DNA of 64,000 bases from JAKFYM01 sp964416595 (GCA_964416595.1 CAYQES010000015.1:4954-68953); one strand, 5' to 3'. Numbered from the stretch's first letter, positions 15,661 to 24,577 are shown. Notes: generated by a model from the letters alone, not told the origin. Numbers and translations are program-made.

Positions 15661-15718
15661 AGCTTTTGTTAAAAGCTTGGTAACCTTGGGACTCTTTTTA
15701 TAGAGTCCCAATTTTTTT
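15661..15718 (+). terminator. Two stem-loops ending in a T run directly at the pheS ATG: terminator or attenuator
   Basis: First hairpin: AGCTTTT (15661-15667), loop GTT, AAAAGCT (15671-15677). Second: TTGGGACTCT (15686-15695), loop TTTTAT, AGAGTCCCAA (15702-15711), a perfect 10-bp stem followed by seven T (15712-15718). The pheS ATG begins at 15719, with no room for a Shine-Dalgarno. It has the shape of an intrinsic terminator between rplT and pheS, and could act as an attenuator. Confidence 0.75.
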
Positions 15719-16747
15719 ATGAGCATCCAAGAGAAGCTACAGGAATTAAAAAGCAACTTTGAGCAAGGCTTGCCCGAGCTCGCCACGGTAGAAGATTTAT
15801 TCCAATTTAAGTCAAAATTTTTGGGCAAAAGTGGCGCCCTAAGTGAAGTACTAAAAGGCTTGAGGGACGCCTCCCCCGAAGACCGTCCAAAAATTGGAGC
15901 CCTGGCCAATCAGTTGCGGGATTTTTTCGAGCAAGCCATTGGGGAACGTTTACGGGCTCTGGAAGAAGTGGAGATCAATAAAAAACTTCAGTCCGAGCGG
16001 ATCGATGTAACCTTGCCGGGCCGCAGAAAACACATGGGCGCTGTGCACCCCTTGGTGCAAACCCAAGATCGCATTATCGATGTGTTTACTCGCCTAGGTT
16101 TTGCCCTCATTACTGGCCCGGAAGTGGAAACAGAATTTTGTAATTTCGAGGCTCTCAATGTGCCTGCGGATCACCCTGCGCGGGATATGCAAGATACCCT
16201 CTATTTAAAATCTGGGCCGCTCTTGCGCACCCAAACTTCCGCCATGCAGGTGCGGGCCATGCTTGCCCAGAAACCGCCCTTACGTCTGGTAATGGCGGGG
16301 GCGGTGTATCGTAGTGAATCCGTGGATGCTACCCATTCGGCCATGTTCCACCAGTTGGAATGTTTGTGCGTGGATAAAAATATCACCATGGAGCAGTTAA
16401 AAGGGACCCTGGAATTTTTTGCCAAAGAAATGTTCGGCGCTAAAACGAAGATTCGCCTGCGGGGAAGCTATTTTCCGTTTACAGAGCCTAGTGTGGAAGT
16501 GGATTGCTCTTGTGTGTTTTGCAGCGGTAAGGGCTGCCGGGTGTGTAAACAAAGTGGGTGGATAGAAATTTTGGGCGCCGGCATGGTGAACCCGGCCGTG
16601 TTTGAAAAAGTAGGCTACGCTCCGGGTGAGTATACGGGCTTTGCCCTCGGCATGGGCATCGAGCGGGTAGCGATGCTTCTGCACGACATCCACGATTTGC
16701 GTCTCTTTTATGAAAACGACATCCGCTTTTTACGGCAATTTCTCTAG
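15719..16747 (+). CDS. pheS: Phenylalanine-tRNA ligase alpha subunit
   Basis: Catalytic subunit of the alpha2-beta2 class II synthetase that charges tRNA-Phe. The N-terminal coiled-coil (MSIQEKLQELKSNFE) is followed by the class II core: HPLVQTQDRIIDVFTRLGF (motif 1), GAVYRSESVDATHSAMFHQLE (motif 2) and GFALGMGIERVAMLLHDIHD (motif 3). A cysteine-rich insert, CSCVFCSGKGCRVCKQSG, looks like a zinc-binding loop. It is a normal-length 342 residues. The ATG directly follows a terminator-like hairpin with no visible ribosome-binding site. No alternative downstream Met would keep the coiled-coil. Confidence 0.94.
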   Translation: MSIQEKLQELKSNFEQGLPELATVEDLFQFKSKFLGKSGALSEVLKGLRDASPEDRPKIGALANQLRDFFEQAIGERLRALEEVEINKKLQSERIDVTLPGRRKHMGAVHPLVQTQDRIIDVFTRLGFALITGPEVETEFCNFEALNVPADHPARDMQDTLYLKSGPLLRTQTSAMQVRAMLAQKPPLRLVMAGAVYRSESVDATHSAMFHQLECLCVDKNITMEQLKGTLEFFAKEMFGAKTKIRLRGSYFPFTEPSVEVDCSCVFCSGKGCRVCKQSGWIEILGAGMVNPAVFEKVGYAPGEYTGFALGMGIERVAMLLHDIHDLRLFYENDIRFLRQFL

Positions 16748-16755
16748 AGGATAAT

Positions 16756-19218
16756 ATGAAAATTTCTTTTCTCTGGTTGAAAGAATACGTGAATTTACCG
16801 GCGGATGTTTCCGTGGAGGCCCTGGCCGAGAAGCTCACTTTTGCTGGCCTCGAAGTGGAGGGCGTTACCTCCCTTGCTAAAGGTTTAGAGCAAGTGGTGG
16901 TGGGGAAAATCTTAGAGCGCAATCCCCATCCCAATGCGGATCGTTTATCCCTCACGCGGATCGATGTGGGCGGTAGTGAGATTCTAGAAATCGTTTGTGG
17001 CGCCCAAAACATTAAAGCGGGCCAGCGTATCCCCGTGGCGCTCGTGGGCGCCGTGATTCCTAATGGTTTGGCAATTAAGCCTGCAAAAATCAGAGGGGTT
17101 CCTTCCCAAGGAATGCTCTGCAGTTTAGATGAGCTTCTTTTGCCCAAAGAGTGGCAGGCGGAAGATGGGATTTTCCAATTGCCCACGGACACGAAAATCG
17201 GCACTCCGCTGGCGGAATATTTAAAAAGAAATGATTTTATCCTGGAAGTGAACGTGACCCCAAACCGAGGAGATGCACTTTCCCATATGGGCGTGGCCCG
17301 GGATGTGGCGGCGCTTTACGGGCTCAGCACCAAGTGGCCAGAAGTAAAAGTAGACGAAAAAGCCGGCGGCCGGAATGTAACGGTGGAAAATCTTGTGGGC
17401 AAAGATCTTTGCCCTGGTTATTACGGGCGCGTGATCGAGAATGTGAAGGTAGGACCTTCCCCCGACTGGCTAAAAGCTCATTTGGAAAATGTGGGCTTGC
17501 GTTCCATTAACAATGTGGTGGATTGCACCGCTTTTGTGATGATGGAGATGGGGCAACCGCTTCATGCGTTCGATGCGGATAAATTAGGTAAAGACATAAA
17601 AGTTTCCGTGCGTTTGGCTAAAGCTGGGGAAACTTTTGTAACCCTTGCGGATAAAAAAGTGGAACTTTTACCCACGGATCTTGTGATCGCTGCGGGAGAT
17701 GAGAAAAAAGCGGTGGCTTTAGCAGGGGTAATGGGGGGCAAAAATTCGGAAGTAGACGATCACACCACGACGGTGTTTTTAGAATCCGCAGAATTTCATT
17801 CGTTGAGCGTGCGCAAAACTGGCCGGCGTTTAAATTTACTCACCGATGCGGGCTACCGTTTTGAGCGCGGTGTGGATTCGGGCCGCTTGGATTGGGCCTT
17901 GGATCGGGCTACGGATTTGATTGTGAAAACCGCCGGCGGCATGGTTCATAAAAAAGTAGGGCGCGTAGAACAAGAGCCTTTGCCATCACTACGCTTACGA
18001 CTCACGGAAATTGAACGCTTGTTGGGCCGCACTCCGGAGCTCCAGAAAGTAGTGCAGATCCTTCGCAGCTTAAGCATTCCGGCGGAAGTGGCGGCGGGCG
18101 AGCAGGGCGTGGTGATTGTGCAAATTCCCCGTTGGCGTAAAGATATCAAACGCCCCGTGGATTTGATCGAAGAAGTGGCCCGCATTTGGGGCTTTGAGCA
18201 TTTACAATCTTTGCTACCGCTCACGGGGTTTGCGGAAGGCGAATCCAAGGATTCCCGGCGCCGTTCCTATTTCCAAGTGCGAAGGGTGCGTCGGCATTTA
18301 GCCTCTCTTGGGTTTTTCGAAGTTTTAAATTACGGTTTTACTTCCCCTGAAGTTTTGGCCAAGGCCCACGGAGAAGAAAGTTTAAAGGGTCTAGTAAGCT
18401 TGGCTAATCCCGTAACTACAGATTATTCCGTGATGAAACCCAATCTTCTCACGGGATTGCTGGAAAATTTACGCTTAAACTTCTCCCACCGGCAAAGGGA
18501 TCTGCGGCTTTTTGAAATGCGCCGGATTTTTCAGCCTTGCCCTGTGGGTGCGGATGCCCGTTTAGAAACAGGAGTGGATGAGAGTGTGCAGCTCGCGCTC
18601 CTCATGACAGGAGCCGAGGTGGACGAATTCTGGCAAGGTAAACCCGTGCCCGTGGATTTTTATTCCATCAAAGGGGCATTGGAATCCGTTTTTGAAATGC
18701 TGGGTAATAGTAGCGTTCAGTTTAAGCCCGGCAGTGAAAAGGATTTTTTACATCCTGGCCAGAGCGCCACATTGTGGCTTGGCAATAAAGTTATTGGTCA
18801 CTTGGGAAGATTGCATCCTCGGGTAGAAAAAAACTTTGATCTCGATCAGGATGTTTTCTACGCCGAATTACCCATGGATGCGCTCGTGAGCAACGAAAGG
18901 CGCGCTAGTCTTTTCGAAGAATTTTCGAATTTTCCACAAGTGGAGCGGGATTTTTCTGCTTTGGTAAAAGAAACTGTTACAGCCCAAGACATTCGCGCCT
19001 CTGTTACCCGTGCGGCCAAACCGCTTTTGAAAGATTTCTTTTTCTTTGATGTGTACCGGGGTTCTCGGGTGCCCGATGGGCATGTGAGTTATGCTTTCCG
19101 GGTGATCTTGGGAGCCGCGGACCACACGCTGGCGGATAACGAAATCACGTCTACCCAAGAAAAAATCATGGCGGCCCTGCAAAAAGACTTTCAAGCCAAG
19201 TTTGCCGGCATTTCCTGA
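16756..19218 (+). CDS. pheT: Phenylalanine-tRNA ligase beta subunit
   Basis: Partner of PheS, placed 8 bases after it. In order: a tRNA-binding OB domain (residues about 40-150, VVVGKILERNPHPNADRLSL and CGAQNIKAGQRIPVAL), the B3/B4 editing module, the B5 DNA-binding-like domain, a catalytic-like core (RRSYFQVRRVRRHLASLGF), and a C-terminal anticodon-binding FDX domain (FPQVERDFSALV and DVYRGSRVPDGHVSYAFRV). The 820 residues match the bacterial length. It is followed by a short AT-rich palindrome ahead of ihfA. Confidence 0.94.
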   Translation: MKISFLWLKEYVNLPADVSVEALAEKLTFAGLEVEGVTSLAKGLEQVVVGKILERNPHPNADRLSLTRIDVGGSEILEIVCGAQNIKAGQRIPVALVGAVIPNGLAIKPAKIRGVPSQGMLCSLDELLLPKEWQAEDGIFQLPTDTKIGTPLAEYLKRNDFILEVNVTPNRGDALSHMGVARDVAALYGLSTKWPEVKVDEKAGGRNVTVENLVGKDLCPGYYGRVIENVKVGPSPDWLKAHLENVGLRSINNVVDCTAFVMMEMGQPLHAFDADKLGKDIKVSVRLAKAGETFVTLADKKVELLPTDLVIAAGDEKKAVALAGVMGGKNSEVDDHTTTVFLESAEFHSLSVRKTGRRLNLLTDAGYRFERGVDSGRLDWALDRATDLIVKTAGGMVHKKVGRVEQEPLPSLRLRLTEIERLLGRTPELQKVVQILRSLSIPAEVAAGEQGVVIVQIPRWRKDIKRPVDLIEEVARIWGFEHLQSLLPLTGFAEGESKDSRRRSYFQVRRVRRHLASLGFFEVLNYGFTSPEVLAKAHGEESLKGLVSLANPVTTDYSVMKPNLLTGLLENLRLNFSHRQRDLRLFEMRRIFQPCPVGADARLETGVDESVQLALLMTGAEVDEFWQGKPVPVDFYSIKGALESVFEMLGNSSVQFKPGSEKDFLHPGQSATLWLGNKVIGHLGRLHPRVEKNFDLDQDVFYAELPMDALVSNERRASLFEEFSNFPQVERDFSALVKETVTAQDIRASVTRAAKPLLKDFFFFDVYRGSRVPDGHVSYAFRVILGAADHTLADNEITSTQEKIMAALQKDFQAKFAGIS

Positions 19219-19245
19219 GAAAAAAGCTAGTTTGAGCATTGCCTT

Positions 19246-19274
19246 TTGATTTAAATAGGTTAGCCTATTTTTAT
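19246..19274 (+). promoter_or_regulatory. Palindrome inside a possible ihfA promoter
   Basis: AAATAGG (19253-19259), TTAG, CCTATTT (19264-19270) form a perfect inverted repeat. It sits between TTGATT (19246-19251) and TTTTAT (19269-19274), a weak -35/-10 pair with 17-base spacing. It may be an operator, or a weak terminator after pheT, since T-rich sequence follows. Confidence 0.4.
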
Positions 19275-19299
19275 CTCATTATGGAATATGGGGAGGGCT

Positions 19300-19620
19300 A
19301 TGACGAAGGCCGAGCTGATTGAAGCGGTATACAGCAAAGTAGGAATCTCTAAGAAAGAATCTGCGGATTTAGTAGAGATGATCTTTGACACCATGAAGGA
19401 CACCCTTTCCAAAGGGGAGAAAATAAAAATTTCTGGGTTTGGTAATTTTGTGGTGCGTGAAAAACGATCCCGCATGGGTCGAAATCCACAAACCGGCGAA
19501 TCCATGGAAATTTGCGCAAGGCGCGTGCTCACCTTCCGCCCTTCCCAGGTGCTAAAAAATGATTTAAATGGCGAAACTGGCCCTGTCACCGGCGAGGATG
19601 ATGACGATGACGCCGAATGA
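19300..19620 (+). CDS. ihfA: Integration host factor alpha-type HU/IHF DNA-bending protein
   Basis: A 106-residue HU-family protein: MTKAELIEAVYSKVGISKKE, the beta core KIKISGFGNFVVREKRSRMGRNPQTGE with the intercalating Pro arm, and RRVLTFRPSQVLKNDLNG. The Asp/Glu-rich tail (GEDDDDDAE) is unusual. The ATG at 19300 is preceded by GGGGAGGG at short spacing; an ATG four codons earlier is possible but precedes that site. The position downstream of pheT and upstream of a MerR gene is the classic ihfA neighbourhood. IHF bends DNA at sigma-54 promoters, two of which occur in this window. Confidence 0.9.
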   Translation: MTKAELIEAVYSKVGISKKESADLVEMIFDTMKDTLSKGEKIKISGFGNFVVREKRSRMGRNPQTGESMEICARRVLTFRPSQVLKNDLNGETGPVTGEDDDDDAE

Positions 19621-20029
19621 GAATTTCGAAGCAATTCAGGCCGCCGCTGCCGCTTCTTTAAGTTCCAAAATCCCCGTTATTCCAGATCGAATGTATTTTC
19701 GCATTGGTGATGTGGCAGAAATTGCTGGCGTGCAGCCCTATGTGCTCCGTTTTTGGGAAAAAGAATTCGATTTTTTGGCTCCCATTAAAAATGCGGCTGG
19801 CCAGCGTTTGTACCGCAAGGGTGACGTGGAATCTGTGCTGCTGATTAAGCGTTTGCTCTATTTAGAGCGTTACTCGATCGAAGGCGCGAAAAAAAGAATC
19901 AAAGAAATGCGTAAACAAGGCGGGCTTACGGAAGCCAAAAAAGAACGCGTTGTGATGGATGAGCATAAGATTGATTGCTTGCATCAGGTTAAAGAAGAGC
20001 TGCGCTCGCTAATTGAGTTGGTTTCTTAG
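19607..20029 (+). CDS. MerR-family transcriptional regulator
   Basis: The winged-helix MerR domain runs from MYFRIGDVAEIAGVQPYVLRFWEKEF to AGQRLYRKGDVESVLLIKRLL, with the helix IEGAKKRIKEMRKQGG. This is followed by a short dimerising coil (DCLHQVKEELRSLIELVS). No Cys-rich metal loop is present, so it is not a metal sensor. It overlaps the end of ihfA. ATG codons at 19598, 19601 and 19607 are all possible, and I took 19607 because GGCGAGG sits nine bases upstream. MerR proteins bind palindromes inside promoter spacers, so the palindrome before ihfA is a candidate target. Confidence 0.83.
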   Translation: MTPNENFEAIQAAAAASLSSKIPVIPDRMYFRIGDVAEIAGVQPYVLRFWEKEFDFLAPIKNAAGQRLYRKGDVESVLLIKRLLYLERYSIEGAKKRIKEMRKQGGLTEAKKERVVMDEHKIDCLHQVKEELRSLIELVS

Positions 20030-20043
20030 ATTTAGCAGTTTTT

Positions 20044-20160
20044 CGGTTCGCAGTTCACTGTGCTCAGTTCCCAGTCTCAGTTTTTTTCAACATACTTTTC
20101 ATTAGCACAACGATCTTTCCACCGAGACAGTGAACTGTGAACCTTGAGAACCGTGAACAG
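20044..20160. repeat. GTTC-rich interrupted inverted repeat
   Basis: The gap between the MerR gene and gspN holds CGGTTC-GCAGTTCACTGT on the left (20044-20061). Its complement appears on the right, where ACAGTGAACTGTGAACC runs into TTGAGAACCG (about 20127-20154). The core CAGTTCACTGT is an exact 11-bp match on opposite strands. Each arm contains short imperfect direct repeats of the GTTC/GAAC type. Both genes converge here, so the structure could terminate transcription, though it looks more like an extragenic repeat. Confidence 0.55.
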
Positions 20161-20178
20161 ACAACAGTCTTCAAAAAA

Positions 20179-21156
20179 TCACGGATCCGGCTGCGGCAAC
20201 CCCATTTGATTGAGTGTGCCAGAAATCTTCATTGCATAAAAACCATCAGATTGTAGAGCGCCCATGGATCCCAGCATACTTCTTAGTGCCGGCATGGCCT
20301 GCAGGATTTTCTCCGAAGGTTTTACGCGCAGTTTTAGGTTCAGCCGAGAGAAATCCATATTGTCCATGAGCTGCATATCGCCCGAAGCGCGCACCTCCAG
20401 ATCCTTTCCAGGGCTTCCTAGCTGCATTTTTTCTAATAACACTTTGCCCCGCTCCGCTTTGGCTTGGATATCCAAAATGCCGATATCGAGTATTGGTAAA
20501 GCCATGGGTACGCCAAAAGCCGCAGGATCTATCACAAGATTTTTCCCTTGAGCCTCAATGGTGCCCGAAGCTTGGGATAAGCGGTTATTGCTCAAAGAGA
20601 GCTCGCTTTTCAGAGAACTTAAAATTCCTTTGATATCGATGCCTGCCTCTAACAGTGGAGTGAGTTTAGAAAAATCCGCGTTAGCCACAGAAAGCTCCAC
20701 GTCCATGGTTTTTGGCCGGATGCTGCCAGTAAATTTGGCTTGGTAGGATTCGCCGTCGAAAGAGATTTTGGGCTGGAAGCTTCCTGTCCACGGGATGAGG
20801 CTAAAGAGCGAAGGAAAGATACGCATGGTTTTAAAATGAATGCTCGAGCCCGAGGCGGCTTGCAGGGAGAGATTTTCTGCATAGAGGTGGGGCAAGAGGA
20901 GGGCCCGGGTTTGGATTCTATCAGCCTGCCATTGGAGGCTTGGATCTTGGTTGAGAGCGCTCAACGCGAGATTTTGCACTAAACTATTGGGGATTTTTAA
21001 AACAAAGAAAAAAATCAGGAAAAAAAGAAAAATAGCTATGTAGGCAAAAACTTTTAACGTTTTTTTGCGTTTTTCGTTTGCAGGAGAGGGGAGAGTGACT
21101 GGAGCCACGGGCTTCTTGCTGCTAGCGAGAAGGTTTGTGTCTAAAGAATCAATCAT
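20179..21156 (-). CDS. gspN: Type II secretion protein GspN (Bdellovibrio/Leptospira-like form)
   Basis: A 325-residue bitopic protein: short cytoplasmic N-terminus, membrane helix (FAYIAIFLFFLIFFFVLKIP, residues about 38-57), then a beta-rich periplasmic domain with AsmA-like strands (LHLYAENLSLQA, KISFDGESYQAKFTGSIRP, LEVRASGDMQL). It closes the T2SS operon and overlaps gspM by four bases. Position, size and topology fit GspN; sequence similarity to the enterobacterial protein is low by eye. It is followed by a repeat-rich gap. Confidence 0.72.
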   Translation of the reverse strand: MIDSLDTNLLASSKKPVAPVTLPSPANEKRKKTLKVFAYIAIFLFFLIFFFVLKIPNSLVQNLALSALNQDPSLQWQADRIQTRALLLPHLYAENLSLQAASGSSIHFKTMRIFPSLFSLIPWTGSFQPKISFDGESYQAKFTGSIRPKTMDVELSVANADFSKLTPLLEAGIDIKGILSSLKSELSLSNNRLSQASGTIEAQGKNLVIDPAAFGVPMALPILDIGILDIQAKAERGKVLLEKMQLGSPGKDLEVRASGDMQLMDNMDFSRLNLKLRVKPSEKILQAMPALRSMLGSMGALQSDGFYAMKISGTLNQMGLPQPDP

Positions 21157-21716
21157 TTGGTCTCCGTTTTTCTCATGGAGAGGGTGGCCCAGAGGTAGCC
21201 TTCTTTGTCGTCTTTAGCGTCTACATTTAGTTTTTCTACAGTGCCCGCTCCGGATTGCTCGATGATGTATAACACCCGCAAAAGTTGAGTGAGGGAAATG
21301 CGCTGCAATTTAAGATCGGAGAGATTACCTTTAGCGGTTACTTCCACATTGCTTTTGGCTATGAGGGATTTTTGTGTGGCCCGCTCCAAGAAATCAGGAG
21401 AATTGTTGTCGATATCTTCTAAAAGAGGATCTGTGCGTTGCATGGCTTGGGAGCGTAGCTCCGCTATGCGAGTGGAGGATTTTTGTACGTATTGGATTGT
21501 GGTGTCGAGTTCGGCAATATCATTTTTCAAAGAGATGGTTTTGCCCCAGAGAAAAAAGAAAGACAAAAGCAAAAACAACACAAAGCCCACAAAGGAGCCG
21601 ATGATCACATAGCTTTGGGTTTGGGTGTCGAGCTCGGCAAATTTTTGTCGAATTTTAAGAACGGCTTCGCTATCCCAAACCTGCTCTTTAAAATCTGTTT
21701 TTAGTTTCTGCCACAT
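21153..21716 (-). CDS. gspM: Type II secretion protein GspM
   Basis: A 187-residue inner-membrane protein of the T2SS assembly platform that pairs with GspL. The cytoplasmic N-terminus has about 35 residues, followed by one membrane helix (SYVIIGSFVGFVLFLLLSFFFLWG), a coiled-coil (KNDIAELDTTIQYVQKSSTRIAELR) and a ferredoxin-like periplasmic domain. GspM sequences diverge strongly, so the call leans on topology, size and the position between gspL and gspN. Confidence 0.75.
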   Translation of the reverse strand: MWQKLKTDFKEQVWDSEAVLKIRQKFAELDTQTQSYVIIGSFVGFVLFLLLSFFFLWGKTISLKNDIAELDTTIQYVQKSSTRIAELRSQAMQRTDPLLEDIDNNSPDFLERATQKSLIAKSNVEVTAKGNLSDLKLQRISLTQLLRVLYIIEQSGAGTVEKLNVDAKDDKEGYLWATLSMRKTETK

Positions 21717-21719
21717 AAT

Positions 21720-23336
21720 CTATTCCTTCTTTGCCCGTAGGGTGGCTTGCAGGGTGAAGCGTTTTTTAGTACCGCCCGCATTTTCTAATGGGCCAATTTT
21801 AGGATTTTGTAAAAAAGGCAGTTGTGAAAGAAGGTTAGACGCCGCAGGGGCCGTAGGAGATTCCACGGTGAGGGAGAGGCGAGTGGGACTGTAATCCATT
21901 TGCCTGATTTCCATCACGGTGCTGGCAGGCACAGCTTTACTTAAATCCTGCAAAAGATTTAAGGCGCCATTATTATTGCCGCCACCTTTTACTTTGGACT
22001 GAAACTCGTCCACCTTTTTCTCAATATTTGCTCGCAAGCGGGAGGGGCTAGCTTTCAGCGTGGCAAGGAAGCTTGTGGAAGATCTGCCCAAGACATTTTG
22101 CAAGGCACGATCGAGCTGAGCATTTTTATCCGCATGTTGTTTGCGTAGCAGAAAGGTTTGGCCAATCACGCTGAGAATGGCCACGAGATAAAGCGTGAGC
22201 GCAAGTTTTGCGGGATAAAGAAATTGTTTGTAATTAAGTTGTAAGCCCTGGGAGGCCGCGTGGAGTTTGCCGCTGCGGAAGTTGATATTACTTCGATGCT
22301 CTCCGCTTACTTGCGAGATTCCGAGGGCCGTGGCTTGGGGTAAAAGCCATTCCACATTTTTCTGGGGCTGGATGGAAAAGTTTGGATAGAGGTTGGTGAT
22401 CTCTAGGGGGAGAACCCTTTTTTGCCAACGATGAGCAAGGTATTCTGCGAGGCCGGGTAAAAGGGAAGTTCCACCGGAAATATAAATCACATCCAAGTTT
22501 TCATTGAAGCGGGAGGTGAAAGCCAACATGCTTTGCTGGAAATCGGAAAAAATCGGTTCCATGGCAGTGCGGATGGTTTCCGAAAAGGCCACTTGGTCCG
22601 GGTTAAGTTGCATGCCCGGCACTGCGAGAAAGCCGCGATCCACTTTCGCCAGTTCCGCTTCCGCCATGCCCAAAGAATAACGGGTAGAAATAGCTTCGGT
22701 GATATCGTAGCCAGCCACCATGGTGTTCCGGTGGAGTACGGGTAAACTATTTTTAAAAAGATACATTCCCGTTTTGCGGTGACCAATATTGAGAACAGCG
22801 CAGGTGATGGGTTTTGCGTTTTTCATCCGCAAGAATTGGGCGGCGAGGGCCGCATCTTCCATCATCAGGCAATTGGGGGATAGGCCCATGGAAGTCATGC
22901 CTTCGATGAAGCGTTCAAGATCTGCTACGGGCGCGTAGCCCGTGAGCACATGGGTTTCTTTGATCTTGGTGGGGTAGAGATGACTCGTGATGATGCAGTC
23001 TTCGGCGTCGAAAGGAATTTCGTCTTCAATCGCAAAACGCACGGCCGCGTGCACTTTTCGTTTGTCTTTTAAAGGAAAGGTTTGAAAACGAGAACTATAG
23101 AGCGAAAAGGGCAAGTTCGTAACAATGCGGTTCACGCCATCGCCATAGCGCTGCCGAATGGCGGCGAGGGTAGAGAGTTGGCCGGGGCTTAAAATTTGGC
23201 TTGCAGGAGAGATCGGTTCCCAGGCATCGGGCACGGAAGTGATATCGTGGAGAACCACATCGAAACGTTTGAATTTCGATTCAACGATCACGCTTTTGAT
23301 ATGGGCAGAGCCGATGTCGATTGCGAGGATTTTCAT
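21720..23336 (-). CDS. gspL: PilM-like/GspL actin-fold platform protein
   Basis: A 538-residue protein joining a PilM-type actin-fold domain (MKILAIDIGSAHIKSVIVES phosphate loop, FAIEDEIPFDAEDCI, VLNIGHRKTGMYLF, YISGGTSLLPGLAEYL) to a membrane helix near residue 385 (LALTLYLVAILSVIGQTFLL). A periplasmic part follows with a coil and a ferredoxin-like end. It thus combines features split between PilM and PilN in type IV pili. It would recruit the GspE ATPase to the platform. It is coupled to gspK by a 2-base gap. Confidence 0.85.
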   Translation of the reverse strand: MKILAIDIGSAHIKSVIVESKFKRFDVVLHDITSVPDAWEPISPASQILSPGQLSTLAAIRQRYGDGVNRIVTNLPFSLYSSRFQTFPLKDKRKVHAAVRFAIEDEIPFDAEDCIITSHLYPTKIKETHVLTGYAPVADLERFIEGMTSMGLSPNCLMMEDAALAAQFLRMKNAKPITCAVLNIGHRKTGMYLFKNSLPVLHRNTMVAGYDITEAISTRYSLGMAEAELAKVDRGFLAVPGMQLNPDQVAFSETIRTAMEPIFSDFQQSMLAFTSRFNENLDVIYISGGTSLLPGLAEYLAHRWQKRVLPLEITNLYPNFSIQPQKNVEWLLPQATALGISQVSGEHRSNINFRSGKLHAASQGLQLNYKQFLYPAKLALTLYLVAILSVIGQTFLLRKQHADKNAQLDRALQNVLGRSSTSFLATLKASPSRLRANIEKKVDEFQSKVKGGGNNNGALNLLQDLSKAVPASTVMEIRQMDYSPTRLSLTVESPTAPAASNLLSQLPFLQNPKIGPLENAGGTKKRFTLQATLRAKKE

Positions 23337-23338
23337 GA

Positions 23339-24577
23339 TTAATCTGCCTTTAAGTATATAATGTTCAAAGTATTACTGTCATTTTTCTGGGTGGTTTCTG
23401 ATGAGTTTCCACCATTGGGATTGTTTGGATTATCAGTAGTGGGCTTTGTTTCCTTCGGCGGCAGTGGGCCGATCTTCGCCACCCAAATTTTTGTGGCGGC
23501 TCCGCTCTTTCCCGTAACAACTACCTGGTAAGAGGTTTCTTTTTCCAAGATATCAAAGCCCTGTTCTTGGAGTCTTTTTTCCGCGGCCGAAAAATCCCCA
23601 AAGGTATTTAAATAGCCCCAAAAGTCTTTGGCATCTTTAAAGGCGCCTCCTTGGGTTTCATCGGTGCGGCGCTTGAGGATGAGTTCGATGTCTCCGGGCC
23701 TAAGTTCCGGGATCACGGCTTTTAAAAGGGCGCCGGAGGCTTTATTCACGTTGATGCCGCCCGTAAGTTGGGTGGTGAAATTTTGGGTGATGAGAGAGGT
23801 TAAGCTATCGTCAAAACCTTTCACCATACGAAGTTCTGATTCAGAACTCATGGGCGCGTCTTTTAAGGAATAGGAGGGGGTGGCCCGGGAGTAGTACTGG
23901 AATTTATCCTGGTTATCGCCATCGATTTTTGTGGTGGGATCGATCCAAGCCAGGATATTTCCGGCCAGCACTTCACCCGTGAGGGAGCTGTGGCGTTCCC
24001 GGAAAATAGGATCCGTTTGTTTTTTTTCTTCCAATAGTTCTTGGATGATCTGGCCATAGGCCGCCCGGGTGCCATCTAAGCGTTCTTTCTTTTTTTCGGG
24101 CGTAATGGGTACGCTTTTTCCATTCGCGTCTTTTTGCTCTTTCACCCACACCATTTGATTGAGATTGATGCGATCGTTTTCACCCGTGATGGTTACGGAG
24201 ACCACGCCATCAAGCCCTAAAGATTTACTAAAGGCATCCAAGGCTGTGGTTTCAATAACACCTAGGCCTTTTGGCATCGGAGGGGGAAGCACTAAGGGAG
24301 TTTGCCAGATTTGGTCCGTGAGGGAGTCAGACGTTAAACCTAAACTTTTGGCTTTTTCTTTGGCTTTCTCCGCAGCTTTTAATTGTAAAAGCGCCATGCG
24401 TAAACCGGATCTTGCCAAGAGACGCGCCCGCACCTGATCCACTTGCCGCCACACTAAGCTATTGTACACACCACTTTCATAGGCGAGTTCACCGATCAAT
24501 ACGGTTAAAACCACAAAGGTAACCATGGCCATCATCATGGCTACGCCTTTTTGGTTTTTTAATGAAGGTAGCTTCAA
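23339..24577 (-). CDS. gspK: Type II secretion minor pseudopilin GspK
   Basis: The 412-residue length is typical of GspK, the large tip pseudopilin. The prepilin leader KNQKG precedes VAMMMAMVTFVVLTVLIGELAYES, with no Glu at position 5, as expected for GspK. A helical insertion domain follows (NDRINLNQMVW, AYGQIIQELLEE, NILAWIDP). VNKASGALLKAVIPELRPGD matches the SAM-like fold conserved in GspK. The C-terminal 35 residues are Pro/Asn/Thr-rich. It overlaps gspJ by four bases. Confidence 0.88.
   Translation of the reverse strand: MKLPSLKNQKGVAMMMAMVTFVVLTVLIGELAYESGVYNSLVWRQVDQVRARLLARSGLRMALLQLKAAEKAKEKAKSLGLTSDSLTDQIWQTPLVLPPPMPKGLGVIETTALDAFSKSLGLDGVVSVTITGENDRINLNQMVWVKEQKDANGKSVPITPEKKKERLDGTRAAYGQIIQELLEEKKQTDPIFRERHSSLTGEVLAGNILAWIDPTTKIDGDNQDKFQYYSRATPSYSLKDAPMSSESELRMVKGFDDSLTSLITQNFTTQLTGGINVNKASGALLKAVIPELRPGDIELILKRRTDETQGGAFKDAKDFWGYLNTFGDFSAAEKRLQEQGFDILEKETSYQVVVTGKSGAATKIWVAKIGPLPPKETKPTTDNPNNPNGGNSSETTQKNDSNTLNIIYLKAD

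Noticed and set aside
16488..17204. A 238-codon frame antisense to pheS/pheT
   Set aside because: It is entirely within strong coding genes on the other strand and has no recognisable domain; it reflects codon bias of pheT.
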